A DNA stretch of 64,000 nucleotides from Luidia sarsii (GCA_949987565.1 OX465107.1:873001-937000); one strand, 5' to 3'. Shown: positions 1 through 13,845, numbered from the stretch's first letter. The notes: generated by a model not told the origin, from the letters alone. Numbers and translations are program-made.

Positions 1-1186
1 TTCTTATTCTGTGGAGTTCTTGTCTGCCTCTGGACTTGGGGAGGGAGTACAATGATAGGCTTTATACTCCGGTCTGATGGATCTCCAAGTGGCAGACAAT
101 TTGTGTGAGGGGCACTTAGGGTTTGCATACATGAATATGCCCGCTGTTCATGTAAATGATGCAGTGTACATGAGCACCCTGACCCTGTCTGGACAGGAGC
201 CATCGGCTAAAAGTGAATGCCCTTCAGATTGTCTACTCCCCATCTCGAAAAGCAGTCGCATCAGACCATTGACCTAGAGTAAGAGTGGCCATAAGATTGG
301 TCGTCTGTCTTGTGGTCATCGCGACCGTTCCACATCAATCCTGATTCTCGACTCAGCACATGACCGCTCAAAACCCCCCGCAAAACAAGAGGAACTACGA
401 TGGAGCTGGCCATAAAAGTTCAGCGAGCAAGAACCCTCTTAGACTGATCTTTGCTGTGGTTGGCGACTGCCGCATTATGCAGCGGGTACTTCTGCATCTC
501 ATTGCCAGCGTCCAACGCCAGCGCGATTGGGTTTCAATTAAAGAATTACGCCGATCCCAATCTCTTATGCTGGCTCATGCATCAGAAGATGGTTTCAGAG
601 TGCCGTCGTGTAATGAGAAACCCTAGCACACTGACTAATGGGAGAAATCCTCTTGAGGAGACTACTCAGCTTTTATCAGCTAAATTTGAACCGAGTCAGA
701 CGCAGAAGTGTCTTACGCGAAGCTTTCAAATCAACAACTCAGTGTCCAGAGAAAAGGTAGTCTCGAATTTAAAACATTCAGAAAGGCTAAATCAAAAATG
801 GCCTGGCAGCAAAAGTAATGGATTTACGTTGATATGAGGGGAAAGTGCATCAATAAACATCTCAAGAAGCTGATTTGTTTTTCTGATTTGCACAAAGCTG
901 TTTTATTTATCGTTTCCTGTGGAGTGGCTTCTTGATAGATAAATTCTATGCCATTCAACAGATTAAGAGTGTCCTTGAAAGGAATGTGTCTCAGTAGCTA
1001 TCATTCAGAAGCATCAGATTACAAGGAAACTGGCATGCTTATACAAACATTATCAGCATGAGGTCTATGGTGCTGATTATGGTACATGAAATAAGTCAAG
1101 GTTCTGTACTTTGTCAAGGGGGTCTTGAACACAGCACCTGTCTGTCACGATTTGTGGGCTGTGCCATCTGAATTCTTGTGGCTAGG
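1..1186. other. No gene seen
   Basis: Apparently unique sequence. Two overlapping short frames (360-626 and 451-837) have no recognisable motif, no splice context and ordinary composition. I regard them as chance. Confidence 0.6.
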
Positions 1187-2427
<1,241 letters not shown>

Positions 2428-4679
2428 AATGCTTAGGGCAGGCAGTTGAATGAGTCATTTCATCATGGATCAAGGGTATCTTGTACATCACATCCCAGAC
2501 AAACTCCACAGTTATTCAGCTGTCAGAGTGCCATGTCCCACTGTATGCCCAGAGGGTAGTATGTAAAGATTCCAGCTTTTTTCCACATTGATAGGAGGGA
2601 GCATACGCCAGCATGAGGTCCAGTGCATCCTAGTGGAGTAGCTTTTAGCTGAGACCAACTCCCTTGGGTGTAAATCATCGTCTGCACATGGAGTAGATAT
2701 CATTTATGTTTTGCTTTCCCCACTCTACTTCCCATCTTGAATGAATACCTCCCGTTTGCCTGAGACTGATCCATTACCCCAGCCCCACCTTCCCCTCGTC
2801 AAACCTTTGCGTCAGTTTCACCCCTTGCACTCATGGTACCATCTGTCCACTAGGTAAACATGTACAGGCCCTCCCCTCAACATTTAGGGATCCGCCAATT
2901 TGCACGAGTCGAAAGGACTAGGGGTCACTTTCATTGAACAGCCTGCAAGTAGAAATCTATACCTGCCTCGCCTAACGTCTTCTGAACAAAATAAGAAGCA
3001 ATATGTTCATGTGATTGCTGTTTGGCTATTGTTTGCTGAGCATGTAATACAGTTGGTGCTTTTGTTCTCTGGCTGATTTTGATTGAGAGAGGCATTTTTA
3101 GTCCAGTAGTTTTCAATCCTGAAGCAGCTATGTGATATTGCTCCTAGGTAGCCTGCCCGTAGGTCTGTAATGTAAAGGAAAACGTGCTGACTACCGGTGC
3201 AACGCAGTGAAGATTGCACTGTAATTTGGTTGGTAATCCTATTTTCACATGAAACTGGATTACTCGTACGATGCGCAGATTCACCATGAAGCAATACTGT
3301 GAAGATTGTCCCACTTCACAAAGTTCACGTACTGTAATGCGGGACTGAACAATCTTCTTTTAATCTCTTCTTAAAATGCTTTCTACTTTCTAGTCACCTG
3401 AAAGAGGTGAGGAGTTTGATTTCTGCAATGTTAATTTGGAGTTTTTGTAACCACTGGCTACATTCTGGTTTCTGAAATTCCAACAAATCCAGACACCTTT
3501 TCATTCTAAACTATGTAGACTTAGAGTAATTACTATTAACCCACCATGAGAGGTACAGTGAACTTAACATCACTCAAGTGAAATTTGGTAACTCATCAGT
3601 CATTGCAGTCCTCAGTTCAACACCCCAACCATAACAAGGAACCCTGTGTTAAATGTTACCCTGTCTTCAAACAGTGCACACAGTACGCCACGTACATGCA
3701 CTTCATGTGCTGTAGAAGGGGAGGTTTAGTCTGGGTTTTTTTTGCGTGAATAACCGCGTGACATAGCAGGATTTCATTTTGTTTCGACGGAACGATCCAA
3801 TCAGAACAAATGAAACGTGAGGTTTGGGGCGTGCAGGCAATTAGAGCCCAGAACATTCTTTGGGTAGTCAGTCCATCGCTCAGCACTCGCGTGCATCTAC
3901 GGTTGGCGGAGAGATTGAAAGCCCTGCACACGTGCCATTTGGAAAGGGATATTTTCCATTTGTCTGTTTTTCTTTTTGGTGAAATGTCCGTCACAGTTTA
4001 TTGTATCCACTTTGCTTGGGCCCTGCAAGTCCCGAGGCCCTGGGATGATTCAGCCTCCTTATACCTCGAACATGACATGAGGATTGGAATGAAACAGTGA
4101 ACCGGAGCCTTCCACAGAGCCGCGAATAATAAGTTCTAATCTGCAGTCAGGGTGACGTCAAGGGGATTTTTTTTCTTTTTAATAAGTTAAAAGACCGGTG
4201 TCATAATATTGATTTGGTCATTCGTGCTGTATGAAGCGCAGGGCGTGATGATTTTGCCAACTTTGCTGTAATAATCTCCCCACAGGTCCACAGGTCATGT
4301 TAGAAAATGTTAACAAGATTACCGGCCCCTAACTGCAGACAAATTGACTTCACATTGACTGCAAATTACCCCATGGCAGTGGCAATTCTTGCTGAAATAA
4401 CAACACCATTATTTCCCTGTCTTGTTCTTTCGTTTTAATTTCAAAGTATGCGCGTGACTTTCTTTTTTATAGAGACAGGATATGATCACTGACAGTAAAA
4501 TGACCAAGATGACAGAAGTCAAGGTTTCATTTTACATCAGCTAGAGCTTTGTCAACCTGACAAATGGAGAGGTTGAGACCTTTTAATCCTAGTAGGGGCA
4601 CATTTATGGACCTTAAGGATCCCACCACCTTCATGTGAAAATGAACACATTTTAGTAATTGGTGGAGAATGAAAACTTT
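2428..4679. other. No gene seen
   Basis: Unique-looking sequence with only short frames of about 60-110 codons on both strands, overlapping each other. No repeat family recognised. Nothing supports a gene. Confidence 0.55.
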
Positions 4680-4770
4680 GACTGGACTGGAACTTAAACC
4701 TGAGACCTCTGGTTTTGGGCATTTGTCAGTACTCCTACCACTTGAGCCCTTAGATGGCAGCCTTTCCAAA
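4680..4770 (-). repeat. SINE-1 copy (tRNA-like head), minus strand
   Basis: The reverse complement contains a box A-like stretch (about 4735-4755), then CCAGAGGTCTCAGGTTTAAG and the box B-like GGTTTAAGTTCC, ending in AGTCCAGTC. This is the same order as the better copy at 36893-36965. AAGGCTGCCATCTAAGGGCT precedes the head, as in the other copies. Confidence 0.7.
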
Positions 4771-4814
4771 TAGTCAAGTAGTCTTTTCCTGTGTAGGGGT
4801 GCCATAAAATAAAT

Positions 4815-4924
4815 CACCTTATTGAATGTATCACCTTCTTGATCAGATCACCTTAATTGATCAATCGCCTTTGTGTACACTTGGCCTTGATAAACTTAAT
4901 CACCTGAATGGATTTATGCCTCGT
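4815..4924. repeat. Degenerate ATCACCTT flank of the 17-bp array
   Basis: AATCACCTT, GTATCACCTTCTTGATC, AGATCACCTTAATTGATC, AATCGCCTT and AATCACCTGAATGG occur at irregular spacing before the regular array starts. They share the ATCACCTT core of the 17-bp unit but not its second half, so they may be the ancestral or decayed edge from which the array expanded. Confidence 0.6.
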
Positions 4925-5817
4925 CACCTTCATGGCAATATCACCTTCATGGCCACATCACCTTCATGGCTACACCACCTTCATGTCCACATCACCTTCA
5001 TGGGCTCACCACCTTCATGACCTCATCACCTTCATGGCCACATCACCTTCATGGCCACATCACCTTCATGTCCACATCCACCTTCATGGCCACATCACCT
5101 TCATGGCTACACCACCTATGGCCACATTTTCTTTATGGCCACATCACCTTCATGGCCTCATCACCTTCATGGCCACATCACCTTCATGGCCTCATCACCT
5201 TCATGGCCACATTACCTTCATGGCCACATCACCTTCATGGCTACACCACCTATGGCCACATTACCTTCATGGCCACATCACCTTCATGGCCTCATCACCT
5301 TCATAGCCACATTACCTTCATGGCCACATGATCCGACACCACCTTCATGGCCTCATCACCTTCATGGCCACATGATCCGACATCACCTTCATGGCCACAT
5401 CACCTTCATGGCCACATCACCTTCATGGCCACATCACCTTCATGGCCACATCACCTTCATGGCCACATCACCTTCATGGCCACATCACCTTCATGGCCAC
5501 ATTACCTTCATGGCCACATCACCTTCATGGCCACATTACCTTCATGGCCACATTACCTTCATGGCCACATCACCTTCATGGCCTCATCACCTTCATAGCC
5601 ACATTACCTTCTTGGCCACATGATCCGACACCACCTTCATGGCCACATCACCTTCATGGCCACATTACCTTCATGGCCTCATCACCTTCATAGCCACATT
5701 ACCTTCATGGCCACATGATCCGACACCACCTTCATGGCCACATCACCTTCATGGCCACATCACCTTCATGGCCACATCACCTTCATGGCCACATCACCTT
5801 CATGGCCACATCACCTT
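4925..5817. repeat. 17-bp minisatellite, unit CACCTTCATGGCCACAT, about 50 copies
   Basis: The unit repeats about 50 times with substitutions (CCTCAT, CTACAC, ATTACC) and a few indels. A variant containing CATGATCCGACAC appears at about 5329, 5369, 5621 and 5716, in blocks that look like copies of larger segments. Because 17 is not a multiple of 3, each frame reads the same His/Pro/Ser/Trp/Met-rich peptides; these are not genes. Degenerate ATCACCTT motifs lie just upstream (4815-4924) and downstream (5820-5850). Confidence 0.96.
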
Positions 5818-6369
5818 CCCTTGTGAATTTCACCTTGATCACGCTGCTCACTGTGCTTCTGACTCAGTAATACGGTGGATACCACCACAGAAGACATGAA
5901 GGATGGGCTATCAAAACCTGGACATACAAGGCCATCGGCTCAAATGCCACCTGGTGCATGTAATCCAGCTGAAAATTGCTTGTATGAACGCGCAGACAAA
6001 AGCCAATCGCCAAATCACAGGCAAGCTGTTAACTCTTTTTTTCCTCTTCCACATTAGTATGGATTATGCCCAAAGCGGCAGTGCCTGTCAGCCCCAGCAT
6101 TGCAATTTAATCGCCGGAAATTACGAGGAGATTGAGAGACAGTGGAAGGGGAGGAAGAGCAACGGAAGGTGAAGACAGCATTAGATAACTTGCATCATGT
6201 TGTGCCTGATTGGGTTATGCGCAGTCTACCCTACTGTTGCTGTCAGAAACATCCATTCTTGACACCCGTAGATTTTGATCTCACCCGTCCTCAGATTCCT
6301 TCTAATATTGATTTGAGAGTCAAAACATTCAAAGATCAAATCCTTTCTTTCCTAAAATTTCCTGAAATT

Positions 6370-6465
6370 TGCACTAGATCGAAATGTCAGGCCCTCCTAA
6401 TTTTTGATATTCGCTTCTTTGTCATTTTAGTCAGTAAGCAGTTTGCAAGCTTTTTCAAGATTATT
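6370..6465 (+). repeat. R1 dispersed repeat, 3' half
   Basis: GATCGAAATGTCAGGCCCTC, then a T-rich stretch and TTTTAGTCAGTAAGCAGTTT followed by GCAAGC. This is the conserved end of a family seen about sixteen times in the window. Confidence 0.8.
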
Positions 6466-7059
6466 AAATATCAATGGAATGCAATATGGTAAGCATTAGA
6501 CTGCAGATTTTAGGTAGGCCCACCCCCCCCCCCCAATTAATATAGGGGAATCGTTAAGAAATTCCTGATGTGTTTGAGTCCTTGGCGTGCTGTTTAGGAA
6601 GGCGTCCAATTTGTGGCTGTTTATGCTGGGACTTGTCAGGCAAGATTCATGACTCTGCTGCGGACGGACGACCCGGGATGGAGAAGGTGTGGGGGAAGGG
6701 ATGGTTGCCATGGGTTATCCAAGCTGATTGCCTGAATGCAGTCCCTGCGATATTACCTAATTCCCTAATGGGTCTGGAGATGCCTGGATGTTTGCCGTGT
6801 GTGCTGTTTCAAGTTGGGCATGTAGGCGGGCAGTTTGGGGTGGGGTGTGTGGTTACATCCCACTGACTGCCAACCAAGGGTGGTTCATATCACCATTGTA
6901 TCACTTACCAATTATCAGGATATAGGTGCCTAGTTGTAAGAAGCACTGACTAGTTGTTATCACCTAAGACTAAGAACCATAATAATTATCAAGCCAGATT
7001 AATTTAAAGGTGTCTAATGCTTATGCTTCCAGCATCATTTATGTTATTGAGTAACAAAT

Positions 7060-7315
7060 CTCTTCCTGGGTTATTTGTCTTAATAGTAATCTGCAAAATT
7101 GTTGCAAACTGCTCACGGACTAAAATGACTAAAAAGCACACAAAAAATATCAAAATTTGGAGGACCTGATGTTTCAATCCTACCGGTAGCAGGACTTTAA
7201 TCAAAGGCAGAATGACAGGGACAAAACAAATAGGAAGGGGAGAGTAACAGGGACATGGATGACAGGCATTACAAAGGGATAGCTGGTAGGGTGAGATCAA
7301 AGGGAAGGGCAGGGG
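7060..7315 (-). repeat. R1 dispersed repeat, near full length, minus strand
   Basis: On the reverse strand it starts TTTGATCTCACCCTACCAGC, continues through CTGTCATCCATGTCCCTGTT, ACTCTCCCCTTCCTATTTGT, a GTCCTGCTACCGGTAGGATT block, CAGGTCCTCC and the tail AAACTGCTCACGG-type end on the + strand. Together with 58285-58512 it defines a unit of about 230-250 bp. No tRNA boxes or coding capacity are visible. Confidence 0.8.
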
Positions 7316-7388
7316 GTAGGGTAGGGATTAGGTAGTGGATCCCAACCGGCCAAACCTTTTGCCCTTCCCTTTGATCTCACCCTACCTG
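7283..7388. repeat. Inverted repeat made by two R1 heads
   Basis: Bases 7283-7310 are the inverse of 7361-7388 over about 27 bp with one or two differences (GATCAAAGGGAAGGGC against GCCCTTCCCTTTGATC). The 50-bp spacer is unrelated G-rich sequence. Two R1 copies meet head to head here. Confidence 0.8.
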
Positions 7389-7545
7389 CTTTACCCTTTG
7401 TTCTCTGTCTGTTATTCTAGTAAAACCGAAATTGTGGCAAACTGGTCACTGACTCTTATGACTAAAATGCAAATCCTCCAAAAGTAGAAGGCATTATGTT
7501 TGAATCCTAACAGGACAATTCCCAGATCTTCTGTTCATTGTTTAA
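7355..7545. repeat. R1 hybrid copy: head and tail in opposite orientation
   Basis: GCCCTTCCCTTTGATCTCAC, CCTACCTGCTTTACCC and GTTCTCTGTCTGTTATTC are the R1 head in + orientation, but the next part, GCAAACTGGTCACTGACTC through GAATCCTAACAGGACA, is the R1 tail in - orientation. The copy was therefore assembled from two inverted pieces. Confidence 0.7.
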
Positions 7546-10500
7546 GGTTTTCATGGTGAGAATAGCAAACAGAATCACACCTACTCTCTCACAAGAGAGA
7601 ATTTTACATGGTGTCACCGCAAACCTATTAGTCATCAATTTTGTAGGCGTTCAACCCAATTAGTTCTGTTTACTCCTGTAGTGTGTACAGTGTAATCTTT
7701 CCTTCTAAGATGGATAGAGTATTAATTGGTTGCCCCAAAATGCACATAATTTATAGTCAGACTAAGAAACAATCTGCCTTGCTCAAAGATCTTGCATTCT
7801 GACTTTTGACTTGTTAGCGTTAACGCTGACTGAATTTTGTATGGATTGGGCTGTACAGCATTGCTGATGCTTTGTCCGACCGTTAGGAGGATGATTCAAA
7901 AACAGTGCCTGGGCACAGACAGCGGACATCGTTCTGGGATTGGAAGAGCGGCTATTGAATTTTCCTCTCCACGGAACCAGTTCAGGGATTGGCTGCAGTG
8001 CATTATCACAGTTGACCTGTTTCATTGTTGAACGTCTCACTGTCTCACCTGATCGAAACTCACGTGTAATGTCTGGCTTCAAGCTTGACGTGTTTTTAGT
8101 TGTCCAAGTGAAGGTAGTCCTTCCAGTCACTGGGGATATCAGTCGCAGCTTGTTAAATAAAGCCATGCCATCTTGTGGTAGTATGGGGTCTAACTTAATT
8201 TGGAGAAGTCTTGTTCGGTCACAGCTGACTGGTTGGTGGAGAGGTCATTAATAAGACAAATAGTGACACATTTGGGAATATGAAAACAATGTGACATGGG
8301 TTCAAGAGCTGGGAGCGTTGGGTTTGATGAACCAGCACAGGTGGATCATAGGGGGAGGTCGGCTGTGTAATGTGTCCCTCAGTATGTGGTGTCTTGCCAC
8401 CTTTTTGTTTCCATAAGACTCATCAGAATGTTCAGTCAGGCACCAGACTGTCTGTTTGGTTTCTGTATCTTGTCAAGAAAAGACTGTTTATCAAGAACCT
8501 TGAACCTCTGAAGAGCCAGGAAATAGCCGAAAGTCCACCAAATTATCCTTTTTTGGAAGGATAACTCACACTTAAAGTCAATTTGATTTGCCTTATGCAA
8601 AGGCTCCTGTGGATTGGACTACAGGAACCTCTAACTTTGTATGTGGTTTATTACTTGTCCTTCTTGTCAGCTGTTTGTAGCATTTCTTTGTCACTTAAAT
8701 GTTGAAAAAAGGACCGGACTAAAGACAGAATGAAAAAATTCCAGCAGATATATATCCCATCATTTCAAATTCACTTTCCAAACACAAATAGGATCTGATT
8801 GAAGTTCCTTCAAGGTCTTCTTTCTCAGACAGGACAGTGAAGGAAATAACACGATTGACAGGTGCAAATGTCCCCGTTCGAAAAAAGAAATGTTTGTATA
8901 AATTCTCTAGCATGTTTATACTCCTGGGTCACGTCATCTCTATTCGGTAATTCTGTTTAGATTTACAGATGTAGTTCTATTTAGTTTGCGGGTGTTAACG
9001 AGAAGTTGCCTGACAAGTTTTTGAGGAATTGAATTTGGTATTTACACATGTTATTCCCAGGGGGTACTGCTAAGTGATATGTCTGGTCTTATGTTGGATG
9101 ATTTAAGTGGTATTTAGTCAGGAGGTTGGGTGGACATCTCTAGGTGTCCTCTCTTTAATTGCTACAACCCTATTTGCATACAGCCTGAGCTGCCTGGAAT
9201 TTTGTCAGCAGGCAATCGGGCAAAGCACTGAGTGCTCAGTGCTTATTGCATGGAGTAAAGGCAAACCCTTATTGAAACACAGAAGGGATCTCCCTGCATG
9301 AAAGCTTAGAAAACACTTGGATATGATTGTCCAGTCCTCGGTTCAATTGGTTTTCCAGTGGCTGTTCAGTTGATTTCCCTTTATGGCACACAAATGCAGA
9401 AAGGATTGGAAGTAGGCTGGCTCGAAAAAACTCTGTCAATCTTTGAGCCCATAGAAAATGTATCCAGCCCCACAGAGTTGCCCTATTTCCTATGACCCCA
9501 CACACTCACCTTTCCTCTGCAAATGATGAAAACATCAGAGCCATCATCTTGAGAACCAGTAGACATTTCTATAAGATATTATCAGCTAATACTCACCCAG
9601 AAGTCAAGTACAGTTCAATCATCCAGGCTTCATCTTGATATGTAGGGTGAATGACCAGATGATAATCTTCTGAGTACCTTTTTATTTCATTCTCAAGATT
9701 TCTTCATGTTTTTTATTTTTTTTATTTTTTAGTATTAAATGCTCATTTCGCTGCCTGTGGTTTTGTATTGAGTCTGGCTTCATTCATCAAAGGGCAGCAG
9801 CCGGTACCCTGCACTCAATCACATGCAGTAGCTGCATTGCTATCAGCCGGTGTCAAATGCCAAGATGGCGGTAGACATCTGAGCCCCTACTGAGTGAGTC
9901 AATGGAGAAGGGGGAGGAGATGGTTGGCGTGAGGGGGTCTTAAGTTGCTTGAAAGAAACCACTCCAACTGGACTTATCTTCAGTCAAGAGCAGGGATGGC
10001 GAGTTAACTAACCCCCCCCCCCCCCCATCCAACCTCGGAGGTTGCTCTGTTTCTGTCTGGGGTTGATCTGAGGTCAGGAACCTCTGTTGTTTCTCCTCAG
10101 AGGTCTCAGTGTGAATGTTTGCTCAATAGATGCTTGGAATTGTGCCTGTAATAGGGTCTAACATCACTGTTAAAGAGGTACTCTGATATTAATCAGTTGC
10201 TACACTTGCGTCGGGTGATTACTTTGATGTAGTCAGTTAAAGGCAGTGAAGAGAATTAACAGAAAGAAAACCATGCCTGTTCTACATCATGCATCTCCAT
10301 TCACCAACTGTCCTATCCATTCTGCTTATTTTCAATTACTAGATGTATATGATGTCTCGTAAAGCTTATCATCTGACAGCCGAGATGGTGCTTGGAATTA
10401 GCGACTAGACATTCAAACTCCCAATCACATGACCTTCAAAATATTGGATTCAGATCTGGAGATGAAAGATCTGATGTCAAAAGTGGCCCAAACATTTGTG

Positions 10501-11407
10501 CATCTGTGTGGTTCAGTCAGGAGCTTATAAGCATTTAGTATGTGGTTTATCTGCATCTAGCGTGACATCTTCCTAAGTTATTGCATCAGAGAAATCTAAT
10601 CCTGATGGCATTCTCATAGGCACATTCCACATTGTGTGAGCTAGGAGCAGGAAGGATATTAAATGATGAATATTCTTGCACATTAATTACAGACAATACT
10701 CTTGTGTGTGGTGGAGATACACACTATGTGGGTATAGGCAGGTCTGCATTGTGGATGAGCCAGATGCCGACGTCTGTCAAAGATGGCGGTGTTTCGTTGA
10801 CGGATTGCAGACGTGATTTCAATAATACACCCCCTGCCTGCAGCTGACAATCTGTCTGTCCCTCTAGGGCTGAACCTTTTAAAGGTGTGTTCTTCTTCTT
10901 CTTCTTCTTCTTCTTTTTTTTTTGGGGGGGGGGTAGCTGAAACAACCAGGACCCCCAACCCACCCCTCTCTTTTTCCCTGGGGTGTCATGTAACCCCATC
11001 TCTCCATGAAGTAGATACAGCCCTAGGATGCTTCAACTACCAGCACTTGGAATATTTTTTTTCAGACACACCAGGCCAGCGCCAAGCTGATTTCTCTGCA
11101 ATGTCTGAAGTCCAGGTTGATATCCTCTTTCTCTTTGCTCCCTTTCTGTTCAAATGTGCAGCCACAGATTGGCACCAGACTAAGACTGGTTCACTGTCAG
11201 TCAAGTCAGGATCTATTGGGCCTAAGGCTAACTTGACAATCTTTTTTTTTTTAATTTGTTCTCTCCCATCTCTCTCAGGCTGACATTTTCCTCTCCTCCT
11301 TGCTTGTCATTCCATCTTCCTGTATCCCTTCCCACCTCCATCATATTCTCACACCTTTATCCTGTTCCCTTCCTTTCAAACAGCCCACATACCCACTTCT
11401 CCCATTC
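7546..11407. other. No gene seen apart from repeats
   Basis: Contains the SINE-2 fragment at 9.2 kb, C-runs at 10010-10026 and a CTT run beside T and G homopolymers at 10888-10934. A 7.78-8.25 kb stretch is open on both strands for about 100-127 codons, but I recognise no domain in either. Confidence 0.5.
9182..9280 (+). repeat. SINE-2 3' fragment
   Basis: It contains CCTGAGCTGCCTGGAATTTT, CAGGCAATCGGGCAAAGCAC, TGAGTGCTCAGTGCTTATTG and GGCAAACCCTTATTGAA. These blocks recur in the same order at 46.2, 46.4, 47.7 (inverted), 47.8 and 48.9 kb. The tRNA-like head is absent here. Confidence 0.75.
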
Positions 11408-11544
11408 CTCTCTCTCTCTCTCTCTCTCTTTATATATCTCCCCAACCTTCCAAACTACACCTTCCATCCATTTCACACATCCTCCTCATCTCTGTCCCTT
11501 CTCCAACCTTCCTGTGTTCCTCCCCCAAACTCTTAACCCTCTCC

Positions 11545-11610
11545 CGTCTCTCTCTGTCTCTGTCTCTCTCTCTCTCTCTGTCTGTCTCTCTCTCTCTCTG
11601 TCTCTCTCTG

Positions 11611-11651
<41 letters not shown>

Positions 11652-11678
11652 GTCTCTCTCTGTGTCTCTCTCTCTGTC

Positions 11679-11709
<31 letters not shown>

Positions 11710-11768
11710 ATGTGTGTCTCTCTCTGTCTCTCTCTCTCTCTCTCTGTCTCTCTCTGTGTCTCTCTCTC

Positions 11769-11804
<36 letters not shown>

Positions 11805-11806
11805 AC
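11545..11806. repeat. CT / GTCT microsatellite block
   Basis: CTCTCT tracts alternate with GTCT and GTGTCT steps for about 260 bp, with a shorter CT tract at 11408-11428. Open frames across it (Ser/Leu-rich on +, Arg/Glu-rich on -) are repeat translations only. Confidence 0.95.
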
Positions 11807-11907
11807 GATGGCTTGTCAAATTTCTTACATCATAACTTTGAATTTTAGCAACATACGGAAATAATTAATTTATGATAATAATAATTGAAAATAATCATCT
11901 AGATAAT

Positions 11908-11965
11908 GAGGTACTCTTTGCAGTGGTGGGAAAATCTTGGAAACTCAAATTTGGACGAGAATCCT
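11908..11965 (+). repeat. Dispersed repeat pair member, copy 1
   Basis: GAGGTACTCTTTGCAGTGGT followed by GGGAAAATCTTGG, and then TTTGGACGAGAATCC, recurs at 30037-30090. About 30 bp are identical at the start. Confidence 0.7.
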
Positions 11966-12421
11966 GATTATGCCATACTGGGTTACAAATGTTAGTATTA
12001 TTTTCTGAAAAATCTGGGCTGTTCCCTAGCCCATGCTACCCTGCCATCTGCACTTGCCTGTTCACCACACATCCGTCTAGCAATCCCCATCAGGGGGTTG
12101 TGAGTGATTTGCAGCAAGTATCTGATGTAGGTCATGGGAGCCGATCATCTAACAGAAACACCAGACCCACCCTGGTCTGGGACCTGTGAACGCGTGTTGC
12201 ACAAATCAATAGTCACCGTGATAAACTATGTACATCTGGAGCTCTGAACATTGAAGATGACCCAGTTTGACGCTTTTCAATTTCACCAGTACACTGGATC
12301 GTTGGACACTAGACCACAGATGTCTTTTGTCTTCTTTATCTGCGAATTTGAAGGACAAAACTTGGGTTTGGTGAAGGGCTAGGGTTGGTTTGTATGTTGT
12401 TTGTGTGTGAGGGTCAGGGAT

Positions 12422-12535
12422 GGATTTCACAAAACCTTACGATGATGCAGCGTAACTAAACTTACAGCTGATATAGGCCGTATGGTTTCTGTGCATCGCT
12501 CATCGTCTTGCGATTGATCGCAAGTTGCGAGAAAT
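12422..12535 (-). mobile_element. R2 MITE-like repeat
   Basis: GGATTTCACAAAACCTTACG leads to CCGTATGGTTTCTGTGCATC and GCTCATCG. On the reverse strand this is the GATGCACAGAAACCA(C/T)ACGG core shared with 44378-44528 and 55598-55740. The distal end is decayed. Confidence 0.6.
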
Positions 12536-12590
12536 TTGACTGCAGATGTTTGAATCCTATCAGTAACTTTCTCAAAGACAGACAGGAACC
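12536..12590 (-). repeat. R1 fragment
   Basis: The reverse complement CTTTGAGAAAGTTACTGATA, then GGATTCAAACATCTGCAG, matches the central GAAAGGTCCTGCTAGGATCG and AAAC(G/A)TCAGG part of R1 with decay. Confidence 0.5.
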
Positions 12591-13690
12591 CAATACAACC
12601 ATGTTGTTGTTTTGTGCTGTCTTGCTCTCTGACCCCTGATTGGTTGCTGGTTTGTTTGTATATTTATTTATTAGTTTGTTTATTATTCATATTCATCGGA
12701 AAGAACTGATTGCATTCTATTAGACCCAATTACTTGCATTGCTCTGATTGTATGGGCCATATCGCACGTACCACATACCGCACTATTACTTGCTTGAATT
12801 CTTGAAGTCACGTCGTAACTGGGCCACGCAGGTCAGAGCCAGAGATAAGTTGCTGTCAGTTGCATCCATCCTTCCTGCGATGACCTGTGGAGTCGTATAC
12901 CAGTCAAGCAAGGCTACTGATGTGAGGAAACGTATCAGCTGACATATATCTTGCCACTGTTGCTTGTTTTTTTTCTCAGACAGAATCACACGTTGAGGTT
13001 GCTTGCACAACTGGCATTGCTGAGACAGTTGTTGCTGTCCTATCAGATTAGAATTGCACTCCTTATGTTGGCAGTTGGCTTGCTTGCATCATGTGTGGTC
13101 TGTAATACAGCACCTATTTATTTTCTCTTTATAATGAAGTGAACCATTTTGCGCCATACTGACCGCTATAACTGACCATCTGCCCAGTCATGGTCATCAA
13201 CTTACAGCGTCCTAACACCCAGTGCCATCTGCCCTACAACCTTGCTCTAACGGCCCTGGATATTTTTTCAGCTAATTAATTTTGCAAATGATATCTACGG
13301 GCTGGGCCCTTTAACCGTGCCATGCAGTGGGAGTGCATTCCATCACCTGCAGTCTGTGGGGTGCCCGGTATCCCAGGATACCCAGCGTGGTATCCCGGCA
13401 ACCAATTGGTTACTATGGTGTCAGATGTAAAGGGGGATGGGGAAAGGGAGAAGACTGAGGGCAGGGGTTACCCAGAACCAAAATGTCACCTATTCTCATC
13501 AACCTTGAACACCAACCCCCCCCCCCCCCCACACTGCCCCGCCCCCTCAGGGTCAGGTTCCACCTGCTTAGATACATTCTCCTGTGTGTGAATTATGCGG
13601 CATTTACCACATTGTTATTTATAAGCTGTGCTGTATGCAAGGCCATTAGCAGACACTATTTGTACATTAATTTTATGTACATGTACATGT

Positions 13691-13845
13691 CATAAAATTT
13701 AGTGGGCCTGACGTTTCGATCCTTTCTCTGCCTTTCTCTGCCTTTGAGAAAGGTCCTGCAAGGATCGAAACGTCAGGCCCACTAAATTTTATGATTTGCA
13801 CTTTGGTAATTTTAGTCAGTAAGCAGTTTGCAACATTTTTGTATA
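13691..13845 (+). repeat. R1 copy carrying a perfect 33-bp inverted repeat
   Basis: The right part is a normal R1 end: GAGAAAGGTCCTGCAAGGAT, CGAAACGTCAGGCCCACTAA, then AGTCAGTAAGCAGTTTGCAA. To its left, 13691-13723 is the exact inverse of 13761-13793, with a 37-nt spacer that itself contains CCTTTCTC/GAGAAAGG matches. The result is a strong hairpin centred near 13742. Confidence 0.85.

Noticed and set aside
4925..5817. CRISPR-like array of regularly spaced repeats
   Set aside because: Units are directly tandem with no spacers, the organism is eukaryotic and no cas genes are present.
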